This document shows positions 14,159-21,700 of a stretch of DNA of 26,676 nt, one piece after another (the stretch's first letter is position 1; the number at the start of each line of letters is the position of its first letter). The stretch is from NCBI GenBank assembly GCA_900756035.1, contig CAAEIR010000405.1, positions 1-26,676 of the forward strand, in the 5' to 3' direction. Source of the stretch: an uncultured Anaerostipes sp. GTDB taxonomy: Bacteria > Bacillota > Clostridia > Lachnospirales > Lachnospiraceae. The notes under the pieces are model-generated. The model had not been told where the DNA came from and made no database searches. It saw nothing but the letters and a program-made list of their open reading frames with translations. Made by a program: the position numbers and the translations under genes.

Positions 14159-14614
14159 CTATTCCTCTACATATTTCTTAAATGGCCGCGGAGTCATAAA
14201 CGTACCGTTGGCACTTCCCACTAATAACTCTCCCACGTATGCTTTCCCGACAAAATTCATAATAGTCTTTCCTACAGAAACTGCCTCTACCTCAATTCGA
14301 ACGGTCGATCCGATAGGAATTCCCTTCAAAAAACTGGTAGACAGCTGTACCGTTGGCGCCACATCATAATCTCCCAATGCTGCAGTCAGTGTTCCGAAGG
14401 TAATATCAAACATTCCCACCAATGATCCTCCAAATACAATTCCAAAACCATTGCGGTGAAATTCTGTCGCCTCATATTCCATAGTCAAACTCTTTTTATC
14501 GTAATCATATGAAATGATTTTTCCATCCAATTCATGAAATACACTATGCTCTCCAAATTGACGGATATCTTCCATTCGCTTTTGCATCTTCTCTTCAAAT
14601 GTTTCCCTGTTCAT
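14159..14614 (-). CDS. PaaI-like hotdog-fold thioesterase
   Basis: A 151-residue acyl-CoA thioesterase-type protein. The hotdog signature FGIVFGGSLVGMFDITFG (about 62-79) has the active-site acidic residue in the long helix, followed by strands APTVQLSTSFLKGIP and TVRIEVEAVSVGKTI. Such enzymes hydrolyse acyl-CoA esters, often small aromatic or short-chain ones; the substrate is not predictable here. The ATG at 14614 is preferred over the upstream TTG (14632) because AGGAGAGG is ideally spaced. It is the first gene of a pair with the Rho-N protein, and no clear functional link is visible. Confidence 0.88.
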   Translation of the reverse strand: MNRETFEEKMQKRMEDIRQFGEHSVFHELDGKIISYDYDKKSLTMEYEATEFHRNGFGIVFGGSLVGMFDITFGTLTAALGDYDVAPTVQLSTSFLKGIPIGSTVRIEVEAVSVGKTIMNFVGKAYVGELLVGSANGTFMTPRPFKKYVEE

Positions 14615-14717
14615 CGTCCTCTCCTGTGTCAATTCAGTCTAATTCATAGATATTTTACCATACTTTAGGTATAGAATCAGTTCTTTTTTGCAATCCTATG
14701 AAAAAAGGAGAAAATTT

Positions 14718-15143
14718 ATGGATAACGAACAATTATTAAACTCAACTTATCAAAATATTCAAATGGTTCTGGAAAGCCTTCCGGAATTACGAAAAATTAC
14801 AACTGACTGTAACTTAAAAGCATTATTTATAGAGCAGGAAGATACCTATCAGACTCTTGCTTCCAAAGTCAAGACCCGGATGGAATCCCTTGAGTATCCG
14901 GCAGAAGATCTGAATAATCTGTTGAAAAACTATTCCGAATGGATGACAAAACTTAAAGCTTACACAGATCGTTCTGCAAGCCATCTGGCGGAAATGTCTA
15001 TTGAGGGTTATACTATGGGCATGATCCAGTGCATTCAAAAAATGCATGCGTACAATGATGCATCCAAAGAAACTATGCAACTTGCCCAAGAATTAGAGAA
15101 GCTTCATCAGAAAAGTATCGAAAATTTGAAAAAGTATTTGTAA
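14718..15143 (+). CDS. Small helical-bundle protein of unknown function
   Basis: A 141-residue soluble protein that is almost wholly alpha-helical by composition, with heptad-like spacing (LESLPELRKITTDCN, MTKLKAYTDRSASHLAEMS, AQELEKLHQKSIENLKKYL). It resembles four-helix bundles such as ferritin-like or spore-coat-associated proteins, but lacks the Glu/His di-iron pattern. The ATG at 14718 follows AGGAG by seven bases; an upstream ATG at 14688 has no ribosome site. The cold-shock gene promoter begins inside its stop codon, so read-through into csp is possible. Function unknown. Confidence 0.75.
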   Translation: MDNEQLLNSTYQNIQMVLESLPELRKITTDCNLKALFIEQEDTYQTLASKVKTRMESLEYPAEDLNNLLKNYSEWMTKLKAYTDRSASHLAEMSIEGYTMGMIQCIQKMHAYNDASKETMQLAQELEKLHQKSIENLKKYL

Positions 15144-15166
15144 TCTGCCTGTGGTTGTGCTATGAT
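15138..15166 (+). promoter_or_regulatory. Promoter of the cold-shock gene
   Basis: -35 TTGTAA (15138-15143), a 17-base spacer and -10 TATGAT (15161-15166). The -35 overlaps the stop codon of the preceding gene. It predicts a leader of roughly 175 bases before the cold-shock start codon. Confidence 0.6.
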
Positions 15167-15172
15167 TATCAT

Positions 15173-15348
15173 GTTATTGATAGATGTAATGTTCACGACC
15201 GATACGGCTGCATTCAATTCTATGAATGCATGCATAGCACTTGGTTTGTGGATTTTTTTATTTTGCGGAAATTTTCAGGAATTCTCCCAAAATATGCATC
15301 GTTAAATAACTGTATCAATTTTTTAAGCAAGAAAGTGGAGGTACCCAA
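15173..15348 (+). promoter_or_regulatory. Long structured 5' leader of the cold-shock gene
   Basis: No convincing gene lies here. A hairpin at 15209-15230 (TGCATTCA, 6-base loop, TGAATGCA) is followed by an ATGCATGCAT stretch and an AT-rich segment up to the ribosome site GTGGAGG. Long leaders that change fold with temperature are known for cspA-type mRNAs. That this one does so is inference from length and hairpin content. Confidence 0.45.
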
Positions 15349-15552
15349 ATGAACACTGGTACAGTAAAATGGTTTAACTCAGAAAAAGGTTATGGATTTA
15401 TTTCACAGGCAGACGGAGACGATGTTTTCGTACACTTCTCTGCTATTCAGGGAGACGGATTCAAAACTCTGGAAGAAGGACAGAAAGTAAGCTTTGATGT
15501 AGCTGAAGGGCCTCGTGGAAAACAGGCTGAAAACGTTGCAAAACTTGCATAG
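15349..15552 (+). CDS. cspA: Cold-shock protein (CspA family)
   Basis: A 67-residue single cold-shock domain that binds single-stranded RNA and DNA and acts as an RNA chaperone. RNP1 is KGYGFI (about 14-19) and RNP2 is VFVHFS (about 26-31), and the opening MNTGTVKWFNSEKGYG is canonical. Length is typical. The ATG is preceded by GTGGAGG at good spacing. A long leader precedes it and a strong terminator follows. The specific paralogue cannot be told from sequence alone. Confidence 0.97.
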   Translation: MNTGTVKWFNSEKGYGFISQADGDDVFVHFSAIQGDGFKTLEEGQKVSFDVAEGPRGKQAENVAKLA

Positions 15553-15589
15553 TCTTTTTCTTTTTAGATAAGATTTTTATTAAGTTTGC

Positions 15590-15626
15590 AAAACGGCAGG
15601 AATCATAAAATTCCTGCCGTTTTTTT
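15590..15626. terminator. Terminator of the cold-shock gene
   Basis: A 14-bp perfect stem (AAAACGGCAGGAAT, 15590-15603, with ATTCCTGCCGTTTT, 15610-15623) has a 6-base loop and a run of T on the plus strand. The A-rich left side gives a weaker minus-strand tail, so it can also end the SorC gene, whose stop is at 15641. Confidence 0.92.
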
Positions 15627-15640
15627 ATCACTTCCTGCGA

Positions 15641-16606
15641 TTATTTTGTCTTATTCAGCTCCAGAACCAGCCTGGCAGCTGCTTCATCTGTAATCAGAGT
15701 GTTAATGTATCCGCCCCTGACTGCTCCTAAAATTGCTTCTGCTTTCATCTCAAGACCTGCTACGCAAATCACATTCTTTACCTTTTTGATATCCTCAATT
15801 CCAAGCCCTATCATCTTGCCTACAAACGGTGTCACTACTTCTTTCCCATCTTTGTCATAAAAATGCCCTCCGATATGCCCAATGGCTCCCTTCTGTTCCA
15901 GATGATAAAGATCTCTGGTACTTAAGTATGCTTTCCAGCTCTTATAGACAATCGAACCTACACTGGTAAGAATTACATCTGCATTTCTGGCAAATTCCAG
16001 ACAATGTTTGATATTCGGCTCCTGTTCCAGACTCTTTCTTACCTCTGCTGAATTCACAAACAACGGTGCATAAATATAATGATAGGTACCTCCATATGCA
16101 TAGGCAAGTTCCTTTGAAAGATCCAGAGAATCTCTCTCCGGTGTTTTCACATTGGCAGCACCCATAATCGGAACTACGGTAATCGGTATATTTTTGCTTG
16201 TCTTAACTGCCTTTACCGTATGATACATGGTATTTCCCCATGAAATTCCAAGAATCATATGTTCATTTAAGAGGTTATCCAGATAGTAGGCTGCAACCTC
16301 TCCAAGTTTCTGAAGTACCATCGTGTCATTGGCTTCCTTCGTTGCAATTACACGAATATCCTTGAGACAAAACGTTGTTCGAAACTCCTGTTCCAGTTCC
16401 ATATTTCGATCCCACGGCTCCAAAATTTTAATTTCGACAATCCCGAGACGTCTTGCCTCTTTTAACATTCTGGATATTTTAGAACGCGAGGTAAAAAAAC
16501 GTTCTGCAATTTGATTCTGTGTCATTTCTGCATTGTAATACAGATTTGCAACACTGGCAAGCATATTGCGTTTCTCATTATCATTTAAAGAATCATATTC
16601 CTTCAC
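15641..16606 (-). CDS. SorC/DeoR-type sugar-binding transcriptional regulator
   Basis: A 321-residue SorC-family protein with an N-terminal helix-turn-helix (MTQNQIAERFFTSRSKISRML, about 27-47) and a sugar-phosphate-binding Rossmann-like domain. The latter contains ILGISWGNTM, ITVVPIMGAAN, GSIVYKSW and GLEMKAEAILGAVRGGYI, all typical. Such proteins bind a phosphorylated intermediate and switch DNA binding. The start is taken at GTG 16606, with GCGAGG seven bases upstream; TTG 16627 is the alternative. It follows the last gene of the ascorbate-type operon by about 76 bases and has its own -10. The likely target is the 14-bp palindrome before the operon promoter. The inducer is unknown, probably a sugar phosphate of this pathway. 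Confidence 0.93.
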   Translation of the reverse strand: MKEYDSLNDNEKRNMLASVANLYYNAEMTQNQIAERFFTSRSKISRMLKEARRLGIVEIKILEPWDRNMELEQEFRTTFCLKDIRVIATKEANDTMVLQKLGEVAAYYLDNLLNEHMILGISWGNTMYHTVKAVKTSKNIPITVVPIMGAANVKTPERDSLDLSKELAYAYGGTYHYIYAPLFVNSAEVRKSLEQEPNIKHCLEFARNADVILTSVGSIVYKSWKAYLSTRDLYHLEQKGAIGHIGGHFYDKDGKEVVTPFVGKMIGLGIEDIKKVKNVICVAGLEMKAEAILGAVRGGYINTLITDEAAARLVLELNKTK

Positions 16607-16614
16607 CTTTATAC

Positions 16615-16659
16615 CTCGCTTTCTCAAAACTGTTCTTTTTTTATTATACTCGCTTTCTC
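16615..16659 (-). promoter_or_regulatory. Promoter of the SorC gene with an 11-base direct repeat
   Basis: Minus-strand -10 TATAAT (16643-16648) has only a weak -35. The word GAGAAAGCGAG occurs at 16649-16659, just before the -10, and again at 16615-16625, before the GTG start; both copies are followed by (G)TATAA. The 34-base spacing is about three helical turns. It may be an autoregulatory site or a duplication. Confidence 0.45.
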
Positions 16660-16682
16660 CGAAAAGAAAAAGTACGTTTTCC

Positions 16683-17735
16683 CTATACTTCTACTTTGTA
16701 AAGAGCAATTTCATTAATTTCACGATTTGCAGATAAAATGTACTGATCTTTGTTATGCTCATATGCCAGCACATTAGCCGGACCTACATTATGATCCAAC
16801 AGTTCTGCCTCAAATGTAAGTTTTTCCTTGTCCGTACATGAGAAGAATAACAAATCTCTGTCAGCCTTTCGATGTCCGATCAGCACGCCCTGTTTGCCGC
16901 CAAGTTCTCCACCCCAGATTCCATGAGCAAATTCTGCATCTTTTTCGTAAGTATAGATTTTGTTCCATGTTCCATCCTGCTTTTTGTATATACTGATCTT
17001 TTCACCATGAAACGGAGAAATTGTTAACATTTCTAACTGTCCGTCGTTGTCAAAATCCGCCAAAGCCATATCACTGGATGCCTCGTCGATCAACTGTTCA
17101 ATCTCCCATACTCCGTCTGCATCTTCCGGAGGAGTTACACAGCAGATTCCTTCATTAGATGCTACAAAGGCTCTCTCGATACCATCTATAGCCTTTTTGC
17201 AGTATCCATGATTTTTTAACATTCCCTCTTTGATCGGTTTCATTTCCAGAAGATGTTCTTCATCAATTTCTGTCAGATCTTCCGGCAGAGGACACACATA
17301 GATTTTCCCCGGACTTGTCCAGTCTTCCTTATATTCATGTCCTGATTTTAGTGTACAGGCAATGATATAATTCACTCCGTTTCTGGAAATAATATCGAAA
17401 CGATGCACAAACGGAAGTTCTGCTATTGTACGTACTTCCCATCCATTTTCTGACGGGGAAGCAAGAATAATTCTTGCTTCCTTTGAATCATTTGGAGAAT
17501 AAAATTTATGCGTTGCTAAAAACTGTCCGTCTGTTTCCGGAATCTGAACCATAGACATGGTTCCTCCCGGTTCTTCCCAGATTACTTCTTCCAGATTTCC
17601 ATCAAGATCATACAGCCGGCACTGGTTTACTTTCTCTGCTGCCACCAGCATATGACGTTTCCCTTTATATGTCAGCGGAGCTAAAGAATAGCATTTTTCC
17701 AGATTCCCAATGACCTTTTTTGTGATATTCATCTT
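16683..17735 (-). CDS. Cytoplasmic FG-GAP/VCBS-type beta-propeller protein of the ascorbate operon
   Basis: A protein of 350 residues with no signal peptide and repeated beta strands of the FG-GAP/VCBS propeller type. The clearest blade is MALADFDNDGQLEMLTISP (about 222-240) with a calcium-loop-like DxDxDG. Other blades centre on FVHRFDIISRNGVNYII, FAHGIWGGELGGKQGVLIG and GPANVLAYEHNKDQYIL. Conserved-looking His occur near 75, 110, 175, 270 and 287. The start is ATG 17735 with GAGGGTGG upstream, so it does not overlap ulaG, whose stop lies 13 bases before. FG-GAP proteins are normally extracellular, so a cytoplasmic copy within a catabolic operon is unusual. It might be a lactonase, isomerase, metal-dependent lyase or regulator. 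No biochemical function is assigned. Confidence 0.85.
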   Translation of the reverse strand, partial: KMNITKKVIGNLEKCYSLAPLTYKGKRHMLVAAEKVNQCRLYDLDGNLEEVIWEEPGGTMSMVQIPETDGQFLATHKFYSPNDSKEARIILASPSENGWEVRTIAELPFVHRFDIISRNGVNYIIACTLKSGHEYKEDWTSPGKIYVCPLPEDLTEIDEEHLLEMKPIKEGMLKNHGYCKKAIDGIERAFVASNEGICCVTPPEDADGVWEIEQLIDEASSDMALADFDNDGQLEMLTISPFHGEKISIYKKQDGTWNKIYTYEKDAEFAHGIWGGELGGKQGVLIGHRKADRDLLFFSCTDKEKLTFEAELLDHNVGPANVLAYEHNKDQYILSANREINEIALYKVEV

Positions 17736-17748
17736 ATCCACCCTCTTT

Positions 17749-18852
17749 CTATAAGCAGGAGCGGAACGGAATGTTTTGAGGTGCTTCAAAACAGTCTTCG
17801 AATCCTCTTCTGTGATGATATGCTCTCTTATCCTTATCCGTCGGATATACATACTTTCCTCCGACTTCCCAGAAAAACGGATGAAATTTGTATCCAAGTC
17901 GGTCTTTCTTCATATCATATAATACTTTAATTTCATTGACATCCGCCATAAAGTTGCTCCAAACGTCATAGTGAATCGGAATTACGACTTTTGCCTGAAG
18001 AGCTTCTGCCATTCTTAAAATATCCACAGAAGTCATTTTATCCTGCATACCAATCGGATTTTCTCCATAAGATCCGAATGCTACATCCACATCATAATCT
18101 TTTCCATGTTTTGCGAAATAGATAGAATAATGAGAATCTCCACTGTGATAAATATTTCCACCCGGTGTTTTAATCAGATAGTTTACTGCCTTATCATCCA
18201 TATCAGTCGGACAAATTCCCGTTAATTCCTCTCTCTGCTCATCGGTTCTATCTGTTGTTACCAGACAGGTACGGTCAAAAGAATCTAACGCTACGATCTC
18301 TATATCTTTAATCTTAATAGTATCTCCCGGTTTCACTGTGATGCAGCGATCTGCCGGAACACCCCATTTCTGCCATAACTCCACAGATTTCTTTGGTCCT
18401 ATAAATGGTACCGGAATCTCTTTTCCATTTTCATCAACGGTTGTCATATTGCTCTTAATCACGTGGGAAGCATACTCTGCACTCATATGATCCTGATGAT
18501 AATGAGTTGCCAGCACTGCGTCTACCTGTTTGATTGCAAATGGATCCAGCACGAAAGGTACGGCTCTAAGATTTGGCTGCATTGCTCTGGCTCCGCACAT
18601 ATTTGCCATCTGGTGTCCGACTTTCATCTTTCCATCGCCATGAGTCCGCTTTCCGTTTCCACACCATAAATCCACTGTGATATTACATCCCCCCGGAGTT
18701 TTAAACCACATACCGGTACATCCAAGCCACCACATAGCGACAGTTCCCGGCGCTACCTCCTCATTTTCAATTTCCTCATTTAACCATGTTCCCCATTCCG
18801 GAAATGTTCCCATAATCCAGCTTTCTCTTGTAATTTCATCAATTTTACTCAT
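17749..18852 (-). CDS. ulaG: L-ascorbate-6-phosphate lactonase UlaG
   Basis: A 367-residue metallo-beta-lactamase-fold hydrolase that opens the lactone of L-ascorbate 6-phosphate to 3-keto-L-gulonate 6-phosphate. The metal-binding THYHQDH is at about 116-122 (H117, H119, D121, H122). Further ligands are GDSHYS near 240 and the His of VVIPIHYDVWSNF near 295-307. The C-terminal RGFEDCFEAPQNIPFRSCL matches the family end. The N-terminal WIMGTFPEWGTWLNEEIE is typical of UlaG. Length is close to E. coli UlaG (354). GGGAG precedes the ATG. It lies between ulaF and the propeller gene in one operon. Confidence 0.95.
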   Translation of the reverse strand: MSKIDEITRESWIMGTFPEWGTWLNEEIENEEVAPGTVAMWWLGCTGMWFKTPGGCNITVDLWCGNGKRTHGDGKMKVGHQMANMCGARAMQPNLRAVPFVLDPFAIKQVDAVLATHYHQDHMSAEYASHVIKSNMTTVDENGKEIPVPFIGPKKSVELWQKWGVPADRCITVKPGDTIKIKDIEIVALDSFDRTCLVTTDRTDEQREELTGICPTDMDDKAVNYLIKTPGGNIYHSGDSHYSIYFAKHGKDYDVDVAFGSYGENPIGMQDKMTSVDILRMAEALQAKVVIPIHYDVWSNFMADVNEIKVLYDMKKDRLGYKFHPFFWEVGGKYVYPTDKDKRAYHHRRGFEDCFEAPQNIPFRSCL

Positions 18853-18902
18853 GTTTATGATCTCCCTTCTACTTTTTCACTTTCTTTTTTCTTAATATCT
18901 TT

Positions 18903-19592
18903 TCAGTCATTTCCATAGTATGCATTTTCTCCATGCTTACGGAAAAAATGTTTATCCTGCAATACCTGAGGTGCCTGAGTAATCTGTTCTTTCAAATGCT
19001 CTGTCCGATAAGCCATTTTTGCTACTTCTTCCATTACTACCGCATTATGTACAGCCTCGGCAGCATCTTTTCCCCAGGAAAAAGGGCCATGATTTGTGCA
19101 TAAAACACCAGGTACATAGACAGGATTCTTATCTCGAAACGTCTCTGCTATGACAAGTCCTGTATTTTTTTCATACTCACCTTCGATTTCTTCTTCCGTA
19201 AGAGATCGTGCGCATGGAATATCCCCGAAGAAATAATCTGCATGAGTCGTTCCGTAGCACGGAATGGATCTGCCAGTCTGTGCCCAGGAGGTTGCCCAGG
19301 AAGAATGGGTATGAACAATTCCTCCGATGTCCTGAAATGCTTTGTAAAGTTCGATATGAGTCGGTGTATCAGAGGATGGATTTAAGTCTCCCTCAATCTT
19401 ATTCCCTGATAAATCCATGACTACCAACATATCCGGTGCTAATTTCTCATAATCTACTCCGCTTGGCTTAATCACAAAGAGTTCTCTCTCCCGATCAATT
19501 CCACTTACATTTCCCCATGTATAAGTTACCAGCCCTTTTGCCGGCAATTCCATATTTGCCTCATATACCTTCTGCTTTAACTCATCAAGCAT
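18903..19592 (-). CDS. ulaF: L-ribulose-5-phosphate 4-epimerase
   Basis: A 229-residue class II aldolase-fold epimerase that converts L-ribulose 5-phosphate to D-xylulose 5-phosphate by retro-aldol cleavage. Zinc ligands are HTH (H94, H96) and the His of TNHGP (H168), with D75 in SSDTPTHIELY. The N-terminal GLVTYTWGNVSG and KPSGVDYE bind substrate. Length matches UlaF/AraD (228-231). The start ATG overlaps the TAA of the HAD gene (TAATG) with AGGAAGGAG upstream. Placement beside ulaE and ulaG favours ulaF over araD. Confidence 0.95.
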   Translation of the reverse strand: MLDELKQKVYEANMELPAKGLVTYTWGNVSGIDRERELFVIKPSGVDYEKLAPDMLVVMDLSGNKIEGDLNPSSDTPTHIELYKAFQDIGGIVHTHSSWATSWAQTGRSIPCYGTTHADYFFGDIPCARSLTEEEIEGEYEKNTGLVIAETFRDKNPVYVPGVLCTNHGPFSWGKDAAEAVHNAVVMEEVAKMAYRTEHLKEQITQAPQVLQDKHFFRKHGENAYYGND

Positions 19593-20434
19593 TATAAACT
19601 CCTTCCTTGATTTTCCAGATTTCCAAACAGCTTTTCCAGTTCTATGCCGACCCCATCTGCATCGTTGGATGCCGCCACAAAGTCTGCTGCTTCTTTCACT
19701 TGTCTGTCTGCATTTTCCATGGCAATTCCAAGACCCACAGCCTTCAGCATTTCAATATCATTGACCTCATCGCCAAAAGCAATGATATCCTCCATGGGAA
19801 TATCCCATTGCCCGGCAAGCTTTTTTAGTGCAGATGCCTTGGAAACACCTTTTGCCTTAACGGCAAGGACTCTTTTCCCGGATCTTATGGCATCTGCATC
19901 TGTTTCTTGTTTCAAAACTTCTGCCACGCAGTCCAGATACTCGGATCGATCATGGCTTGCCACAATTTTATATACCTTATGTTCTTTGATATAATCTTCC
20001 AGACGTTCCGTAAACTTAATAGGAATCTCTTGCCCTGCTTTCATTGTCTTATTGAACTTCTGATGGATCAAAAGACGTTCGTTGCATAGATCGTCTCCTA
20101 CCAGCTCATTGTCTGTAAAGATATAATATTGAAGTCCATATTCTCCGCAAAGTTCAAAGGCATCCTGACATGTTTGTGTCGATAATTCCCGACTGTATAA
20201 GATCTCTCCTGTCTGCATATTTCGAACCAATGCACCGTCACAGCCAATTACAATTCCTCCTGATCCAAGCTGGCTCATATAAGGTTTTGTCATCACATCA
20301 GATCTTCCGGTTGCCGCAACAAAAGGAATTCCCTGTTGTATCAAGTTCCGAACGGCACAAACATTTCGCTTTGAAATCTGCTTGCTGCTGTTTAATAAAG
20401 TTCCATCCAGATCCGAGACTACCATTCGATACAT
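19592..20434 (-). CDS. Cof-type HAD-IIB sugar phosphatase
   Basis: A 280-residue haloacid-dehalogenase phosphatase of the Cof subfamily. Motif I is DLDGT (nucleophile D8, acid D10), motif II is the Thr of AATGR (about 40-44), a conserved Lys lies near 199, and motif IV is GDEVND at 221-226. The cap between about 85 and 185 decides substrate. Cof phosphatases hydrolyse sugar phosphates, nucleotides or PLP. In this operon it could clear a toxic phosphorylated intermediate. AGGAGG precedes the ATG, and the stop overlaps the ulaF start. It is not part of the E. coli ula pathway. Confidence 0.93.
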   Translation of the reverse strand: MYRMVVSDLDGTLLNSSKQISKRNVCAVRNLIQQGIPFVAATGRSDVMTKPYMSQLGSGGIVIGCDGALVRNMQTGEILYSRELSTQTCQDAFELCGEYGLQYYIFTDNELVGDDLCNERLLIHQKFNKTMKAGQEIPIKFTERLEDYIKEHKVYKIVASHDRSEYLDCVAEVLKQETDADAIRSGKRVLAVKAKGVSKASALKKLAGQWDIPMEDIIAFGDEVNDIEMLKAVGLGIAMENADRQVKEAADFVAASNDADGVGIELEKLFGNLENQGRSL

Positions 20435-20443
20435 TGTTCCTCC

Positions 20444-21316
20444 TTATGCCGCCCGGTCGATTCCTGCCTTCTGCATCTTATCTTCTACGAAAAGGCGGGC
20501 TGCTCTAATTGCCTCAACTGCTTCTTCCATCGTCTGCTTTTTCGTGTTATCTGCCCACATCTCAATCAGAAACATTCCGGAATAATGCAGTTCTTTTAAT
20601 TTTTTGAAAATATCCACAAACCTTACGGTTCCTTCTCCAAACGGTACACATTTAAATACGCCCGGTTTTGTTTCTTTCACATGAATTGCCACAGTTTCTG
20701 AAATTCCCAGTTCAAATTCACTTTCCACATCGCCGGAAAACTGTGTAAGGTTTCCCATATCCGGATAAATCTTAAAATACGGGGATGGAATTTCTTTCAG
20801 ATAGTGCATTGCTCTTAAAATAGTTCCGACAAATGCTGTATCCATAATCTCCATTGCCAGAATCACACCGGCACGGCTTGCCATTTCCACAGATTTTCTC
20901 ATTCCTTCTAAAAACAGCTCTTTTGTCTCATCATCAGATTCTTCGTAATACACATCATAAGTTGCCAGCTGAATACAGCGCACTCCTAATTTCTGTGCCA
21001 GAAGGATTCCTTTTTCCATAATTTCAAATGCTTTTTCCCTTGTTGCCCTGTCCTTGCTTCCAAATGGAAATCTTCGATGTCCACTCAGGCACATGGTCGG
21101 AATGACAATTCCGGTTTCCTTCATATAAGAACGAATTTCCTCAATCTGTTCATCACTCCAGTCAAGTCTTGCCAATCGCTCATCTGATTCGTCTACAGAG
21201 ATTTCTATGTAATCAAACCCTGCTTTTTTGGCTGCCTGCATTTTCTCAAGCCATGAAAAATCATCCGGCAATGCCTTTTCATAAATCCCCAACGGATTTT
21301 TTTTGATATCATACAT
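20444..21316 (-). CDS. ulaE: L-ribulose-5-phosphate 3-epimerase (L-xylulose-5-phosphate 3-epimerase)
   Basis: A 290-residue TIM-barrel epimerase of the UlaE/SgaU family that interconverts L-xylulose 5-phosphate and L-ribulose 5-phosphate with a divalent metal. Likely ligands and catalytic acids are E156 (AMEIMDT), D186 (YPDMGNL), H212 (IHVKETKPG) and E252 (LIEMW). The start MYDIKKNPLGIYEKALP is characteristic, and length matches E. coli UlaE (284). GAGGTGATAGGG precedes the ATG. It sits 16 bases after the IIB gene and 10 before the HAD gene. Confidence 0.95.
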   Translation of the reverse strand: MYDIKKNPLGIYEKALPDDFSWLEKMQAAKKAGFDYIEISVDESDERLARLDWSDEQIEEIRSYMKETGIVIPTMCLSGHRRFPFGSKDRATREKAFEIMEKGILLAQKLGVRCIQLATYDVYYEESDDETKELFLEGMRKSVEMASRAGVILAMEIMDTAFVGTILRAMHYLKEIPSPYFKIYPDMGNLTQFSGDVESEFELGISETVAIHVKETKPGVFKCVPFGEGTVRFVDIFKKLKELHYSGMFLIEMWADNTKKQTMEEAVEAIRAARLFVEDKMQKAGIDRAA

Positions 21317-21331
21317 GCCCTATCACCTCAA

Positions 21332-21625
21332 TTATTCTGCCGGCATATCCAGAGCTTTACGTACTTTTGCCTCAATTTCTTTTTCAGATAACAGATTCTT
21401 TAATCCGATTACCTTTGTATCTTTTCCGGTACGGAACTGGGATGTAAATGTCTCAGATACAAATACCATATCGTAATTATTTGCCACACCTTTCGCCTCT
21501 CCGACACTCATATGCCCGATCTCTGCGTCTACTCCTAATTTTTTAAATACCTTGTTAATTTTCATCTTAATCATCTGGCTAGATCCCATACCATTTCCAC
21601 ATGCCGCAATTGCTTTGATTTTCAT
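21332..21625 (-). CDS. ulaB: Ascorbate-type PTS IIB component
   Basis: A 97-residue IIB protein of the L-ascorbate (SgaB) family that passes phosphate from IIA to the incoming sugar. The phosphorylated Cys is C9 in the P-loop AACGNGMGSS. AGGAGG precedes the ATG. The AT-rich 75-base gap to the IIC gene holds no hairpin, so it is co-transcribed. Size is normal for the family. Confidence 0.95.
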   Translation of the reverse strand: MKIKAIAACGNGMGSSQMIKMKINKVFKKLGVDAEIGHMSVGEAKGVANNYDMVFVSETFTSQFRTGKDTKVIGLKNLLSEKEIEAKVRKALDMPAE

Positions 21626-21700
21626 AATAACTTACCTCCTGAAAAATTTTTTATATTATTGATATTGTTTTTTGTTCTATTATTTATTTAAAATTTGCTT

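Noticed and set aside
15155..15352. 65-codon plus-strand frame in the cold-shock leader
   Set aside because: No ribosome site, Cys- and aromatic-rich random composition, and it overlaps the leader hairpin.
17736..17897. Upstream extension of the propeller gene overlapping ulaG
   Set aside because: The extension reads through ulaG in another frame; GAGGGTGG before ATG 17735 gives a clean start.
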